Assembly (NCBI GenBank): GCA_041687015.1
Contig: JAWLCT010000010.1
Coordinates: forward strand, 1-64,000
Reading direction: 5' to 3'
Source of the DNA: JALOAT01 sp041687015
GTDB lineage: Bacteria > Pseudomonadota > Gammaproteobacteria > Thiohalomonadales > Thiohalomonadaceae
Length of the DNA stretch: 64,000 nt
Shown one piece after another: positions 1 through 9,087 of this stretch. Numbering within the stretch: the first letter of the stretch is position 1; every line of letters begins with the position of its first letter. The translations under genes were made by a program, and so were the position numbers. Under the pieces are notes generated by a model. It saw nothing but the letters and a program-made list of their open reading frames with translations. It ran no database searches and had not been told where the DNA came from.

Positions 1-10
1 TTGGCGCGGC

Positions 11-3000
11 GGTTCATCCCCGCGTGCGCGGGGAACACTATCCGAGAACGTAGGCGCGGTCCTCTGGGGTCGGTTCATCCCCGCGTGCGCGGGGAACACC
101 TAAATTTTTTACTCCGCCAAATGCCCCCCCGCGGTTCATCCCCGCGTGCGCGGGGAACACAGCGGCGCGCTACCTCTGCGCTACAAAGCCACCGGTTCAT
201 CCCCGCGTGCGCGGGGAACACCAGTTGTCGCTGCTCCAGAACAGCGCCTGCGCCGGTTCATCCCCGCGTGCGCGGGGAACACGAGTACAGCTATCTCGAC
301 AACGGTGGCGTGCGCGGTTCATCCCCGCGTGCGCGGGGAACACTGTGATTTGCATTCGGCGGTCAGTTCAGCGATCGGTTCATCCCCGCGTGCGCGGGGA
401 ACACTCCGCCAACACAGTGAACCACGAGCACGCCTATGGTTCATCCCCGCGTGCGCGGGGAACACTCGGCAGGATCGCTGACCGTTTCGCCGAGCAACGG
501 TTCATCCCCGCGTGCGCGGGGAACACGGGATGATCACATTCTCGACCACTGAATACGATGGTTCATCCCCGCGTGCGCGGGGAACACTCGGTAAGTATCG
601 GCTCGTCAATCTCGTCAAGCGGTTCATCCCCGCGTGCGCGGGGAACACCTGGCCGAAGGCGACGCCCGCAAGCAAAAACTCGGTTCATCCCCGCGTGCGC
701 GGGGAACACAGGCAAAGCATGTATCGGGCGAGGAGTGGCGGCGGTTCATCCCCGCGTGCGCGGGGAACACGGCGGAAGGGCGAGCGGTTTACACGAATAT
801 TCCGGTTCATCCCCGCGTGCGCGGGGAACACGCAGACGCCGCCACATACCGCCAAAAATACCGCGGTTCATCCCCGCGTGCGCGGGGAACACCCTGCAAT
901 AAACGGCGATGCACCGGTCAACATCGGTTCATCCCCGCGTGCGCGGGGAACACATTTATCGGCAACGATTGCCGGTGCGGCCCGTCGGTTCATCCCCGCG
1001 TGCGCGGGGAACACGCCGCCGGCGTGGTGGATACCGACCTCTACCAAGGTTCATCCCCGCGTGCGCGGGGAACACTTTGCTCTTTCCCGCTGATCCTCCA
1101 GCGTGATCGGTTCATCCCCGCGTGCGCGGGGAACACTTTCCTGGGTGTTGCTTGCCGAACGGGCAATTCGGTTCATCCCCGCGTGCGCGGGGAACACGCC
1201 CGGTAATCTCGACAACGATCATGCGACCCCCGGTTCATCCCCGCGTGCGCGGGGAACACGCGGTTCAACTGCGATAGGGCGACAACAGGAACGGTTCATC
1301 CCCGCGTGCGCGGGGAACACATCTCAATCGTCGCCACGGGTGCCGGTGAAGTCGGTTCATCCCCGCGTGCGCGGGGAACACGACTTCCTGCGCCACAGCC
1401 AGCTCTCCGGCTACGGTTCATCCCCGCGTGCGCGGGGAACACGATTTCAGAAATTCACTGGTTTGCTCGAACTTCGGTTCATCCCCGCGTGCGCGGGGAA
1501 CACAGTGCGCTACCACTGACGCGCGCCAACAGCGCCGGTTCATCCCCGCGTGCGCGGGGAACACGAATCTCGCCAATCCGTTTCGTCCACATTGCTCGGT
1601 TCATCCCCGCGTGCGCGGGGAACACCGCCGCACCTGACGGGCTTATTCCGCGCGGGTCGGTTCATCCCCGCGTGCGCGGGGAACACTTCCTGCGGAGGTC
1701 GGGGCTATGGCATGATTTGCGGTTCATCCCCGCGTGCGCGGGGAACACGCATGGCGTATTGATGCACGCAGGCATGTCGCCGGTTCATCCCCGCGTGCGC
1801 GGGGAACACACTGGTTCGGCTTGACCTGCGCGATGGGGTGTACGGTTCATCCCCGCGTGCGCGGGGAACACTTTGGTTATCTGCCTTCCGACACCCGGTC
1901 AGCCGGTTCATCCCCGCGTGCGCGGGGAACACGCAATTAGGAGCACCACAATCATCAACAGCTCCGGTTCATCCCCGCGTGCGCGGGGAACACTTGCCCT
2001 GATGAGACTCAATCCACTCCGCCGCCGGTTCATCCCCGCGTGCGCGGGGAACACGACTACGTGGACCTGTTCTACAAGCTGCGTGACGGTTCATCCCCGC
2101 GTGCGCGGGGAACACATCCAACGGTGCCCGCCAATATCGACAGCATTCGGTTCATCCCCGCGTGCGCGGGGAACACGGCGTAGCACGGGAAGGCCAAGTG
2201 CGCGTTTTCGGTTCATCCCCGCGTGCGCGGGGAACACGCCGTCCTCCTCCGGCGGGGTCGGTTCCACGATCGGTTCATCCCCGCGTGCGCGGGGAACACG
2301 AACTCGACAAAGAAATCAAGCGCCGTGAATACGGTTCATCCCCGCGTGCGCGGGGAACACGAGGTCGCCGGTTCGATTCCGGCCAAAGCCACCGGTTCAT
2401 CCCCGCGTGCGCGGGGAACACCGTTTTAACTAGGTCGGATAAGCGGCGGGGATCGGTTCATCCCCGCGTGCGCGGGGAACACGTCGGCATGATTGACCGC
2501 CTCGTGCTCCGCTGCGGTTCATCCCCGCGTGCGCGGGGAACACCAAAACCGCGCCTGCGAAGGTGAAACCCGATGCGGTTCATCCCCGCGTGCGCGGGGA
2601 ACACGCGCCCTGCATGTAAAGCGCGTTCAGCACGCCCGGTTCATCCCCGCGTGCGCGGGGAACACTGGCGCACGCGGTGTGATAGGAAGGCGGATTCCGG
2701 TTCATCCCCGCGTGCGCGGGGAACACATAAAGGCCCAATTTATAGGGTTAGGGTCGCGCGGTTCATCCCCGCGTGCGCGGGGAACACATGGTGGCAGCGT
2801 CGCCAGATTCGATGGCCGTCGGTTCATCCCCGCGTGCGCGGGGAACACCATGCAGTGACCTGCGTGCGCGGGTCATACACCGGTTCATCCCCGCGTGCGC
2901 GGGGAACACGGATGCTGTCAGGCTGGGGGATCTCCTGCCCGTCGGTTCATCCCCGCGTGCGCGGGGAACACATTAGCGCTCTGTTTTTTGTATCCTCTAG

Positions 3001-5048
3001 GCGCGGTTCATCCCCGCGTGCGCGGGGAACACGAGATGAACCCGGTGTAAAAATCAGGATTCACCGGTTCATCCCCGCGTGCGCGGGGAACACATGTATT
3101 CGCCGTCTAACGATTTCACCTGCGGCGGTTCATCCCCGCGTGCGCGGGGAACACGCAAACGGCAACCCGGCGCCGCGCGATATGCGCGGTTCATCCCCGC
3201 GTGCGCGGGGAACACTACCCCTCGTGGTACGGGTTCCTGGCAAGCCACGGTTCATCCCCGCGTGCGCGGGGAACACCCCCTCAAGCGAAGCGTTTATGCG
3301 CCAAATTGCGGTTCATCCCCGCGTGCGCGGGGAACACGCCGATTTCTACCGCCAGACAATGCGCGTCGTGCGGTTCATCCCCGCGTGCGCGGGGAACACT
3401 AGCGCACGCTTCCGTGGTGTCGATTGAATAGCGGTTCATCCCCGCGTGCGCGGGGAACACGCCTATACCCTCCAGCCGGACACCTGGTCCCGCGGTTCAT
3501 CCCCGCGTGCGCGGGGAACACGGCAATGATCACGGGATGCTTGGCGGCATGCACGGTTCATCCCCGCGTGCGCGGGGAACACAGGAGAACAAGCCCTACC
3601 CGAAACGCTGGCGGCGGTTCATCCCCGCGTGCGCGGGGAACACACCTCCCGGCCTTTGGCCAGGGCGCGCGCCGCCGGTTCATCCCCGCGTGCGCGGGGA
3701 ACACGGTTTGGACGCCTTCATGCCATGATACTGTGTCGGTTCATCCCCGCGTGCGCGGGGAACACCCGCGGCAAGCCGCTTGAAGAAGCCCCCGACGCGG
3801 TTCATCCCCGCGTGCGCGGGGAACACGGCTTTGACAGTTTGACGATCACTCCGGCGTTCGGTTCATCCCCGCGTGCGCGGGGAACACGCAGTGTTGGTCT
3901 TGGACATTGCAGTAACCCTCGGTTCATCCCCGCGTGCGCGGGGAACACCGCAACATCATCCTGAAGGCGCGCCAGCTGGGCGGTTCATCCCCGCGTGCGC
4001 GGGGAACACATCGCAACCCGCAGACTGATGATCAGCGGCGTCGGTTCATCCCCGCGTGCGCGGGGAACACAGCATGTCGATGCTCATGCCGGCATAGAAC
4101 CCCGGTTCATCCCCGCGTGCGCGGGGAACACGGGCGAGCGGTGTACACCAATATTCCGTTATTCGGTTCATCCCCGCGTGCGCGGGGAACACTCCATCGC
4201 GCGCACCTTGTCGAGTGCGCTCGCCGGTTCATCCCCGCGTGCGCGGGGAACACGTAGCCCACCGGGATTTTTTTCACGCGAGGGTCCGGTTCATCCCCGC
4301 GTGCGCGGGGAACACGCGGGCAATGCGTGGAGTTCGCTGCTCGGACGCGGTTCATCCCCGCGTGCGCGGGGAACACGCCGGCGTCGGCATTCTCGATGCG
4401 TGGATCGACGGTTCATCCCCGCGTGCGCGGGGAACACTTAACTGAGGAGTGAGAACCATGCCCAAGAAACGGTTCATCCCCGCGTGCGCGGGGAACACTC
4501 ATTGCCCACACCCGGCTCTTTCCGAACGCGCGGTTCATCCCCGCGTGCGCGGGGAACACTTGGTCTCATCCCAGAACAGCGCCTGGTCACCCGGTTCATC
4601 CCCGCGTGCGCGGGGAACACGCCGGCGAAGACCGGCCCCTCGCGGAAGGCTTCGGTTCATCCCCGCGTGCGCGGGGAACACATGGCCGCGCGCACGCCGG
4701 TGATGCCGAGCAGCGGTTCATCCCCGCGTGCGCGGGGAACACTGTCCGCCCCTCCTGAATCGGTCCACCTGCTCCGGTTCATCCCCGCGTGCGCGGGGAA
4801 CACGTGGCCATTTGCGATCTAAAGCGGCGAGATGTTCGGTTCATCCCCGCGTGCGCGGGGAACACCACGTCCGCCTTGTCTATACCAGACCACCGGGCGG
4901 TTCATCCCCGCGTGCGCGGGGAACACGTCCACCAAATGCCCATGTTCGGCCAAAAACGCGGTTCATCCCCGCGTGCGCGGGGAACACAGGCGCAGCAGAG
5001 TGCTCCTGCAACATCGTGCCGGTTCATCCCCGCGTGCGCGGGGAACAC
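11..5048 (-). CRISPR. Type I-E CRISPR array, at least 83 repeats
   Basis: I count 83 copies of an identical 28-bp repeat, starting at 11, 72, 133 and so on to 5021, almost all with a 61-bp period. On the transcribed (minus) strand the repeat begins GTGTTCCCCGCG and ends GCGGGGATGAACC, an E. coli-type I-E repeat with a GC-rich stem for Cas6e. In 80 of 83 copies the next base on that strand is G, the usual 29th base, which is copied from the PAM of the incoming protospacer. Exceptions precede the repeats at 438, 560 and 1048. Eight spacers (before repeats at 1232, 1721, 1844, 2272, 2944, 3372, 4288 and 4838) are one base longer. No degenerate end repeat is seen, and the array continues past base 1. 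The newest spacers should be at the 5048 end, next to cas2. Confidence 0.99.
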
Positions 5049-5104
5049 TCTTCGCTTACGTGATTGAATTCCCTGAGGAATTTCACGCCCTTGGATCCTA
5101 CCAA
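5049..5104 (-). promoter_or_regulatory. CRISPR leader (short)
   Basis: This is the only sequence between the leader-proximal repeat and the terminator after cas2, so it should hold the array promoter and the integration signals. It contains a small inverted repeat (AATTCC-CTGA-GGAATT near 5067-5082). I cannot point to a convincing -35/-10 pair or a good IHF consensus. In E. coli the I-E leader-proximal region of about 60 bp is enough for integration, so the length is possible. Position and orientation are clear; internal elements are not. Confidence 0.6.
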
Positions 5105-5105
5105 G

Positions 5106-5140
5106 AAAAACACCCGCTCGATCACGCTGTCGGGCGGGTG
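5106..5140 (-). terminator. Rho-independent terminator of the cas operon
   Basis: On the minus strand, CACCCGCCCGA (5140-5130) pairs with TCGAGCGGGTG (5121-5111), with one mismatch, and is followed at once by TTTTTC. It begins 15 bp after the cas2 stop codon. It should separate cas transcription from transcription of the CRISPR array. Confidence 0.75.
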
Positions 5141-5155
5141 GCACTTCCCTAATTG

Positions 5156-5455
5156 TTAAGGAGCGTCTTCCGCTTTGCTGATTGGAAGGAAGGACACGAG
5201 CCGAAGCCCGTCAAAGTCTACCGGTACGCGCCGGTTTGGGCCCAAGGTCTCGAAGTCGTAGCCGGATTCAGTGTTCGTCGTCCAGGCCATTACGGCATTA
5301 CCTTCTTCCAGCCCTTCTTTCACCTGTTCCCATATGAATTGACGCAGTCGCTTCGAAGGGTTGCCGATGTACACCCCCGCACGAATTTCGAGCAGCCACA
5401 CGGCCAATCGCCCTCGCAGCCGCGGCGGAACATTTTCAGTGACGATGACCAGCAT
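5156..5455 (-). CDS. cas2: CRISPR-associated endoribonuclease/integrase subunit Cas2e
   Basis: The product has 99 residues, against 94 in E. coli Cas2, and is closely similar through its length (TENVPPRLRGRLAVWLLE near the start, RLVSFLP near the end). Cas2 is the dimer that bridges two Cas1 dimers in the spacer-acquisition complex and measures the protospacer. The start codon overlaps the end of cas1 by 20 bp, so the two are translated from one message. It is the last gene of the operon; a hairpin terminator and then the leader follow. The I-E class is clear from sequence and gene order. Confidence 0.97.
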   Translation of the reverse strand: MLVIVTENVPPRLRGRLAVWLLEIRAGVYIGNPSKRLRQFIWEQVKEGLEEGNAVMAWTTNTESGYDFETLGPNRRVPVDFDGLRLVSFLPISKAEDAP

Positions 5456-6347
5456 CGCCCAGGTTTTCCCCGTCAGAGAAGGCCGGTCCGACCGATTCTT
5501 CAGGCGGCTCCGGCGGTTTCATTTCGCCCGCGGAAAGAACTTCTTCGATGGTCGGGATGATACGCCCCAGAAGCTTCGTCTCACGGAAGACGTCGCGGCA
5601 GGCAAGACGGACACGGCGTTCGGGCTGGGGCAGGTTTTGTGCGGCGATACGAAAGGCGACCGGCACTACCGTGTCAAACTTGAAAATGTCAGCCATATCG
5701 TAGACAAACGACAGCGGCTTTCCTGTATGGATGAAACCCACCGCAGGCGCGTAACCGGCTGCAAGCACCGCGGCCTCGGTTATGCCGTATAGGCTGGCGG
5801 TTGCCGCAGAGAGGCAGAGGTTCGGTACATCACTCGCATCCCAATCGGTGGGATCGTATTTCCGGCCTTGCCATTTCACGCCATAGCGCTGCGCCATGTT
5901 CTTGTACGTTTCCCTTACCCGAACACCTTCAATACCACGCAATTGGTCCACGCTCCGACGCTCCGGCGGTTTTTCGCCAAAGCGTAACTCGTACATCTTG
6001 CGAACAACCTTGAGCCGCGCCTGTGCATCCAGCGCAAGCTGCGCTTGATACAGCAGACGATCGGCGCGGGCGCCGCCTGGCTGGCCCGAGGCATAGAGCC
6101 GAACGCCGGCTTCGCCCACCCACACGAGTAGTGTTCCCACCCGCGAAGCGAGCGCCACCGCGCGATGGGAAACCCGCGTGCCCGGTTCGAGCATGATACA
6201 GGCGACGCTCCCTACCGGGATATGTGTGCGCACTCCGTTCTTGTCGACGACTACGAAAGCGCCATCGAGCACATCGATTTGCCCGTTCTCGATGAAGATC
6301 ATCGAGATCCGTTCTTTCATTGCAATGGGTTTGAGAGGAGGGAGCAT
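5436..6347 (-). CDS. cas1: CRISPR integrase Cas1 (type I-E)
   Basis: The product has 303 residues and is very similar to E. coli Cas1 (305). The metal-binding catalytic residues fall at E140 (LRGIEG), H207 (GFIHTGK) and D220 (DMADIFKFD), matching E141, H208 and D221 of E. coli. With Cas2 it cuts and joins new spacers into the first repeat. The ATG at 6347 is chosen because LPPLKPIAMKERISMIF lines up with the E. coli N terminus. No strong Shine-Dalgarno is visible before it, and a 251-bp gap separates it from cas6e, which is unusual in this operon. The protein looks complete, so adaptation should be possible. Confidence 0.97.
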   Translation of the reverse strand: MLPPLKPIAMKERISMIFIENGQIDVLDGAFVVVDKNGVRTHIPVGSVACIMLEPGTRVSHRAVALASRVGTLLVWVGEAGVRLYASGQPGGARADRLLYQAQLALDAQARLKVVRKMYELRFGEKPPERRSVDQLRGIEGVRVRETYKNMAQRYGVKWQGRKYDPTDWDASDVPNLCLSAATASLYGITEAAVLAAGYAPAVGFIHTGKPLSFVYDMADIFKFDTVVPVAFRIAAQNLPQPERRVRLACRDVFRETKLLGRIIPTIEEVLSAGEMKPPEPPEESVGPAFSDGENLGDAGHRH

Positions 6348-6598
6348 GGATCCAGGACCATTTCAATGAAGCAAGCAAGCCATTGGTACACGGGCATGGT
6401 CAACACTCGCATCCTGCATTCCCGAAGCAGCTCCAATCGAGGGTCGTATTCATTTCTGTGACAGGCGATTGGCTCGCGACCAAAGGAAATCCCCGGGGCC
6501 GCGACGAACAATCTCGGTGCTCACCCTCATTTGCTGTACTCTACGCTTGCCGTCGCTCATAGTCACAAGTGCCTTGTGGTGCGGAACGACCTTCAGTT
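6348..6598. other. 251-bp gap inside the cas operon, no clear gene
   Basis: All other cas neighbours overlap or lie a few bases apart, but cas6e and cas1 are 251 bp apart. The minus strand contains a possible 36-codon frame at 6560-6450 (starts MSDGKRRVQQMRV, basic, ends RLSQK) followed by two shorter frames that overlap in ATGA fashion. None has a recognisable domain or a good ribosome site. I see no clear terminator. It could hold a second promoter for cas1-cas2, a small gene, or the remains of an insertion. Confidence 0.4.
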
Positions 6599-7270
6599 TC
6601 ACACCGGCACGATCGAGATCATCCCCAGGCCCATTACTTTCCCATGCCCTACACCTTTTCGAACTGCCTCCGTGAAAAGCCCGGGTTCCGTTACGCGAAG
6701 TATCCCGTCGTAGAGCACAGAAAAAACGCGTATGCCATTACCTCCGTGCTGCTTCCCTCGAAGCATTTGCTCTTGCGATATACGGACGTCGATACGGGAT
6801 GGACCGGACTCCAGTAGATCGAATGCTGGCAGGTGCGAAAGCGAAAACCCGTGCATCCGGCTCTTGCGATCCAACCACGCCTCCTGCTCGTCTGTCCTGA
6901 AGAGACCCAATCTCTTGCCGTCTCGCGTTACGCATGGATTCCCACGCAGTCGGAACCGGAAGCGCCGTCCCGCCTCAAGGCTATCAAGGCCAAGACGACT
7001 TCTGAGTTCAACGGCTGGGGCCGCGTTTGCCAACCAGTCCTTCACACCAATGCGGCTCCAATCCGGAAGCCCCGTACTCTGCACCAGCACCCGCGGGTTT
7101 CCGTCGGCGTCGCGCTCTGGTTCAAGCCGCCACAGAATCTCGCCTGGAGGGCACCGTCGCTCCGGTTCACAGAATGCCCTGCAGAGTGTGGCGTGAAGTT
7201 GATACGGATCGGCGAGGTCACGCCGAACCTCGCGGCAGCGGGGGTTGAGATGGATCCTATGGAGATACAT
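6599..7270 (-). CDS. cas6e: crRNA-processing endoribonuclease Cas6e (CasE)
   Basis: The product has 223 residues starting MYLHRIHLNP; E. coli CasE has 199. It cuts the pre-crRNA at the base of each repeat hairpin and stays bound to the crRNA 3' handle in Cascade. H26 (YQLHATLC) sits where the Cas6e catalytic histidine is expected, and the glycine-rich loop GHGKVMGLGM near the C terminus is the typical RNA-binding element. The ATG at 7270 is preferred over an upstream start at 7339 because it fits the family N terminus. It overlaps the end of cas5e by 14 bp. Confidence 0.93.
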   Translation of the reverse strand: MYLHRIHLNPRCREVRRDLADPYQLHATLCRAFCEPERRCPPGEILWRLEPERDADGNPRVLVQSTGLPDWSRIGVKDWLANAAPAVELRSRLGLDSLEAGRRFRFRLRGNPCVTRDGKRLGLFRTDEQEAWLDRKSRMHGFSLSHLPAFDLLESGPSRIDVRISQEQMLRGKQHGGNGIRVFSVLYDGILRVTEPGLFTEAVRKGVGHGKVMGLGMISIVPV

Positions 7271-7934
7271 GTACCACCTCCTTTGGGAAGGGAATCCATT
7301 CGGAACGCACGTAACGGGCGCCGAAACGCCTTTCAGCAAAGGACGAGAGCGGATGGTCCATCTTCAACAAACCCGAACCGTCGTCCGACTCGAAGGAGAC
7401 CAGCAGCCGTTCCGGTTTTTTTTCCCCCCGTCGAAGCGACGAGATCCACGGCCAAGAGGCCAAGACATCGCGCATAGGAACATCCAGGAGCGCATCCTCC
7501 AAGGCAACCGGTTCGGACGGTACGTAGGACTTGCGGCCAAGCGCCAAAGGCCAAACAGGATCGTGCAAAGCGGCTTCGATACGGGACAATAGCTCCTGTT
7601 CACCTTCCAAACCGACTAAGAACGCTGCGTCGGCGAGATAATCCCGCTTTGTCACCGCCGTCTCATGAACCTTCGAACGATCCGCCGAAATGATGTTTTG
7701 CGCTGTCTGGTAATCGCGCTTCGGTATGCCTGCCCGATCATGGCGTACGCCCATCACCAGCCGCGTCAGCGGTTCCAGGTCCGTCCAATTCTCGCGTTCA
7801 ATTCCGAGCGCCGCCGCGACCAGACCGATGACGCCCGACTTACTCGGTTCCTTCCCTGTATCGCGTTGGTCGAAGCGACTCGTGGTGCCCCATGACTGCA
7901 TGGGACCCACCAAGCGAAGCAACAACGTGGGCAT
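7257..7934 (-). CDS. cas5e: Cascade subunit Cas5e (CasD)
   Basis: The product has 225 residues (E. coli CasD 224). The N terminus LLLRLVGPMQSWG is the signature of Cas5e, which caps the 5' handle of the crRNA in Cascade. The middle carries the conserved KRDYLADAAFLV segment. It lies 4 bp after cas7e and overlaps cas6e by 14 bp, so coupled translation is likely. Confidence 0.95.
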   Translation of the reverse strand: MPTLLLRLVGPMQSWGTTSRFDQRDTGKEPSKSGVIGLVAAALGIERENWTDLEPLTRLVMGVRHDRAGIPKRDYQTAQNIISADRSKVHETAVTKRDYLADAAFLVGLEGEQELLSRIEAALHDPVWPLALGRKSYVPSEPVALEDALLDVPMRDVLASWPWISSLRRGEKKPERLLVSFESDDGSGLLKMDHPLSSFAERRFGARYVRSEWIPFPKEVVHVSP

Positions 7935-7938
7935 GGTG

Positions 7939-9087
7939 TTACTCCTGTACGGCTGAAAGGGCCCCGTCGAGCAGTTCTCTGATGTTTGTCACCGGATTCC
8001 CGAAGCCGTCAGTCCCAACACCGGTCAGGTTGAGCACGAATGTCTTCTCGGTTCCTCCGAACGCGGCATGCAGTTGCTTCGCCTTCTGCGTCAATGCCTC
8101 AGCCGACTTTCCAGTGAGCGACTCATCCTTTCTCACCCACACAGGAATCTCGAATGCATTGGCGAGGTTGCGCGGGGCACCGCCGCGGCGCACCGACACC
8201 ACCACGAACTCGGGCGGGTTATGGGCCGCGAAGGTGTTCTGCTTACCAGTGGGCTCCGCCACCACGAAGCCCTCGAGGAATGCCCGCAGGCCCTTCCTGG
8301 CCAGTTCTGCATCGCCTTGGAGATTGCTCACCAGCTTTTCCCAGTCGACCACCGCATAGCGGTAAAAGCAGGCCGAATTGAATTCCACGGTTCCCATCAT
8401 GTCAGCGCCGGCGGTATCGTCGGGCTTGAGGTCGTCCACCGCGGTGTAAAAATCGAATTCCCTTTCGACGGCGTGGGTCGAAATGGCGTGGGCCACCTGG
8501 CATGCGGCGTCCTGGTTCTTCTCCGGCATATCAGCCAGCATGCGGCCGAAAAGAGCGACGTCGACTGCTTTGCCCCCGTTGAAGATGGCGTCGATGCGTT
8601 CCTGCACTTCCTTCGGTGCGCCGCTGGCCGCGGCCTTTTTGCCCTTCTTACCCTTCTCTGCATCCTCGTCCAACTCGGCAATCTGATCCCAGAACTCGTC
8701 GATCGCAGCTGCGAGTGCGGTCAGTTCACGTTTGCCGAGGAAGAGCAGGTACTGGGTCTTGCCGGAATCCCCGGCCTTCAGCTTCACGTAAGACAATGCC
8801 ATTTTCGCCTTGGCGATGGTCGATTCCCTGTCACGCCGGCCGTCCAGGAGATCAGCGACCGCCTCATACACCCGTTTCGACCGCACCGCCACGTCGTCAG
8901 GCTCGAAAAGGCCATCGGCCACCTTCTGGCCGAAGAACTGGCGTATCACACGCTTTTCACATTGGCTGGACACCCGCGCACGACGTGTACCGCCGAAGAT
9001 AGCGTCCTTTGGCGCGCCGGTATCGTCACGGTTGAGATTTGAGGGGGCGAAGTTCTGGAGGGCATGGATTTCGATCAACGTCTTCAT
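7939..9087 (-). CDS. cas7e: Cascade backbone subunit Cas7e (CasC/Cse4)
   Basis: The product has 382 residues (E. coli CasC 363). The start MKTLIEIHALQNFAPSNLNRD and the following KDAIFGGTRRARVSSQ match the family. In E. coli six copies wrap the crRNA guide. A lysine/alanine/glycine-rich insert at about residues 141-160 (EDAEKGKKGKKAAASG) is longer than in E. coli and may be a flexible surface loop. Its start overlaps the cse2 stop as ATGA. Confidence 0.96.
   Translation of the reverse strand: MKTLIEIHALQNFAPSNLNRDDTGAPKDAIFGGTRRARVSSQCEKRVIRQFFGQKVADGLFEPDDVAVRSKRVYEAVADLLDGRRDRESTIAKAKMALSYVKLKAGDSGKTQYLLFLGKRELTALAAAIDEFWDQIAELDEDAEKGKKGKKAAASGAPKEVQERIDAIFNGGKAVDVALFGRMLADMPEKNQDAACQVAHAISTHAVEREFDFYTAVDDLKPDDTAGADMMGTVEFNSACFYRYAVVDWEKLVSNLQGDAELARKGLRAFLEGFVVAEPTGKQNTFAAHNPPEFVVVSVRRGGAPRNLANAFEIPVWVRKDESLTGKSAEALTQKAKQLHAAFGGTEKTFVLNLTGVGTDGFGNPVTNIRELLDGALSAVQE

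Noticed and set aside
1..5067. Many open frames of 60-290 codons across the CRISPR array, repeating peptides such as VHPRVRGEH and RFIPACAGN
   Set aside because: The 28-bp repeat has no stop in several frames; these are translations of the array, not proteins.
6317..6511. A 64-codon minus-strand frame overlapping the start of cas1
   Set aside because: No ribosome site or domain, and it overlaps a well-supported cas1 start by 31 bp.
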